NCBI GenBank assembly: GCA_045649455.1
Contig: JAZRPV010000052.1
Coordinates: forward strand, 1-5,176
Reading direction: 5' to 3'
Length of the DNA: 5,176 nt
Source of the DNA: JAEDES01 sp045649455
GTDB taxonomy: Bacteria > Bacillota_I > Bacilli_A > RF39 > UBA660
Shown here: in pieces, positions 5,156-5,176 of the stretch
Position numbering within the stretch: position 1 is the stretch's first letter
How the letters are laid out: the number at the start of each line of letters is the position of its first letter
The notes under the pieces: model-generated
Told to the model about the DNA's origin: nothing
The model's database searches: none
What the model saw: the letters and a program-made list of their open reading frames with translations, nothing else
Program-made: the position numbers and the translations under genes

Positions 5156-5176
5156 ATGAAAAAGTTACCAAGTATA
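5156..5176 (+). CDS. start of an unidentified gene, 5' end only
   Basis: Seven codons, M-K-K-L-P-S-I, run to the end of the window. The start is supported by AAGGAG at 5145-5150, five bases before the ATG, and by a possible promoter upstream. It is transcribed divergently from rodA. A Lys-Lys beginning fits many proteins, and there is too little sequence to name a function. Confidence 0.6.

Noticed and set aside
1..5176. CRISPR array, insertion sequence, prophage, toxin-antitoxin or defence module
   Set aside because: There are no regularly spaced repeats, transposase motifs, att-like duplications around the tRNA, or small paired genes; the tRNA 3' end is followed directly by its terminator, with no sign of integration.

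Overview
The window is a very AT-rich, gene-dense piece of a low-GC Gram-positive (Firmicutes/Bacilli-type) chromosome. The evidence is A/T-ending codons, strong AGGAGG-type ribosome binding sites, consensus-like sigma-A promoters (several with an extended TGn -10), U-tailed hairpin terminators, and genes typical of the group (spoIVFA/spoIVFB-like pair, YdiF-type ABC-F ATPase, PrsW, RodA). All tryptophans checked are TGG and no ORF contains an internal TGA, so the standard bacterial code (table 11) fits and a Mycoplasma-type code does not. A member of the AT-rich, possibly genome-reduced Bacilli/Erysipelotrichia-like gut lineages is plausible, but this is inference.

Layout. 1-861 (+): the last 41 codons of a degenerate LytM/M23 protein resembling SpoIVFA, overlapped by a SpoIVFB-like site-2 metalloprotease. 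This is the gene order of the spoIVF operon that controls pro-sigma-K processing in spore formers. 871-1045 (+): a single tRNA-Ala(UGC) with its own promoter, a leader that can fold, encoded CCA and its own terminator. 1044-2979 (+): a YdiF-type ABC-F ATPase whose promoter -35 box lies in the end of the tRNA terminator, followed by its own hairpin terminator. 2982-3946 (+): a PrsW-family intramembrane protease carrying an extra C-terminal four-cysteine zinc ribbon. 3925-3946: a perfect palindrome that can terminate in both directions between the converging prsW and rodA genes. 3950-5071 (-): RodA, a SEDS peptidoglycan polymerase whose start codon is unusual. 5072-5155: a divergent promoter region. 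5156-5176 (+): the first seven codons of an unidentified gene.

Each transcription unit looks self-contained: nearly every gene has its own promoter and terminator, and leaders are very short (about 14 nt for the ABC-F gene, almost none before the rodA ribosome binding site). Three of the four identified complete protein genes are membrane proteins for envelope or regulated proteolysis functions; the fourth is a ribosome-associated ATPase. They are neighbours rather than an evident pathway. I found no CRISPR array, mobile element, toxin-antitoxin pair, defence system or other clearly undescribed system. The observations most worth a second look are the rodA start (AUA or a one-base indel), the PrsW-zinc ribbon fusion, and the loss of the M23 histidines together with a shortened C-terminal domain in the spoIVF-like pair.
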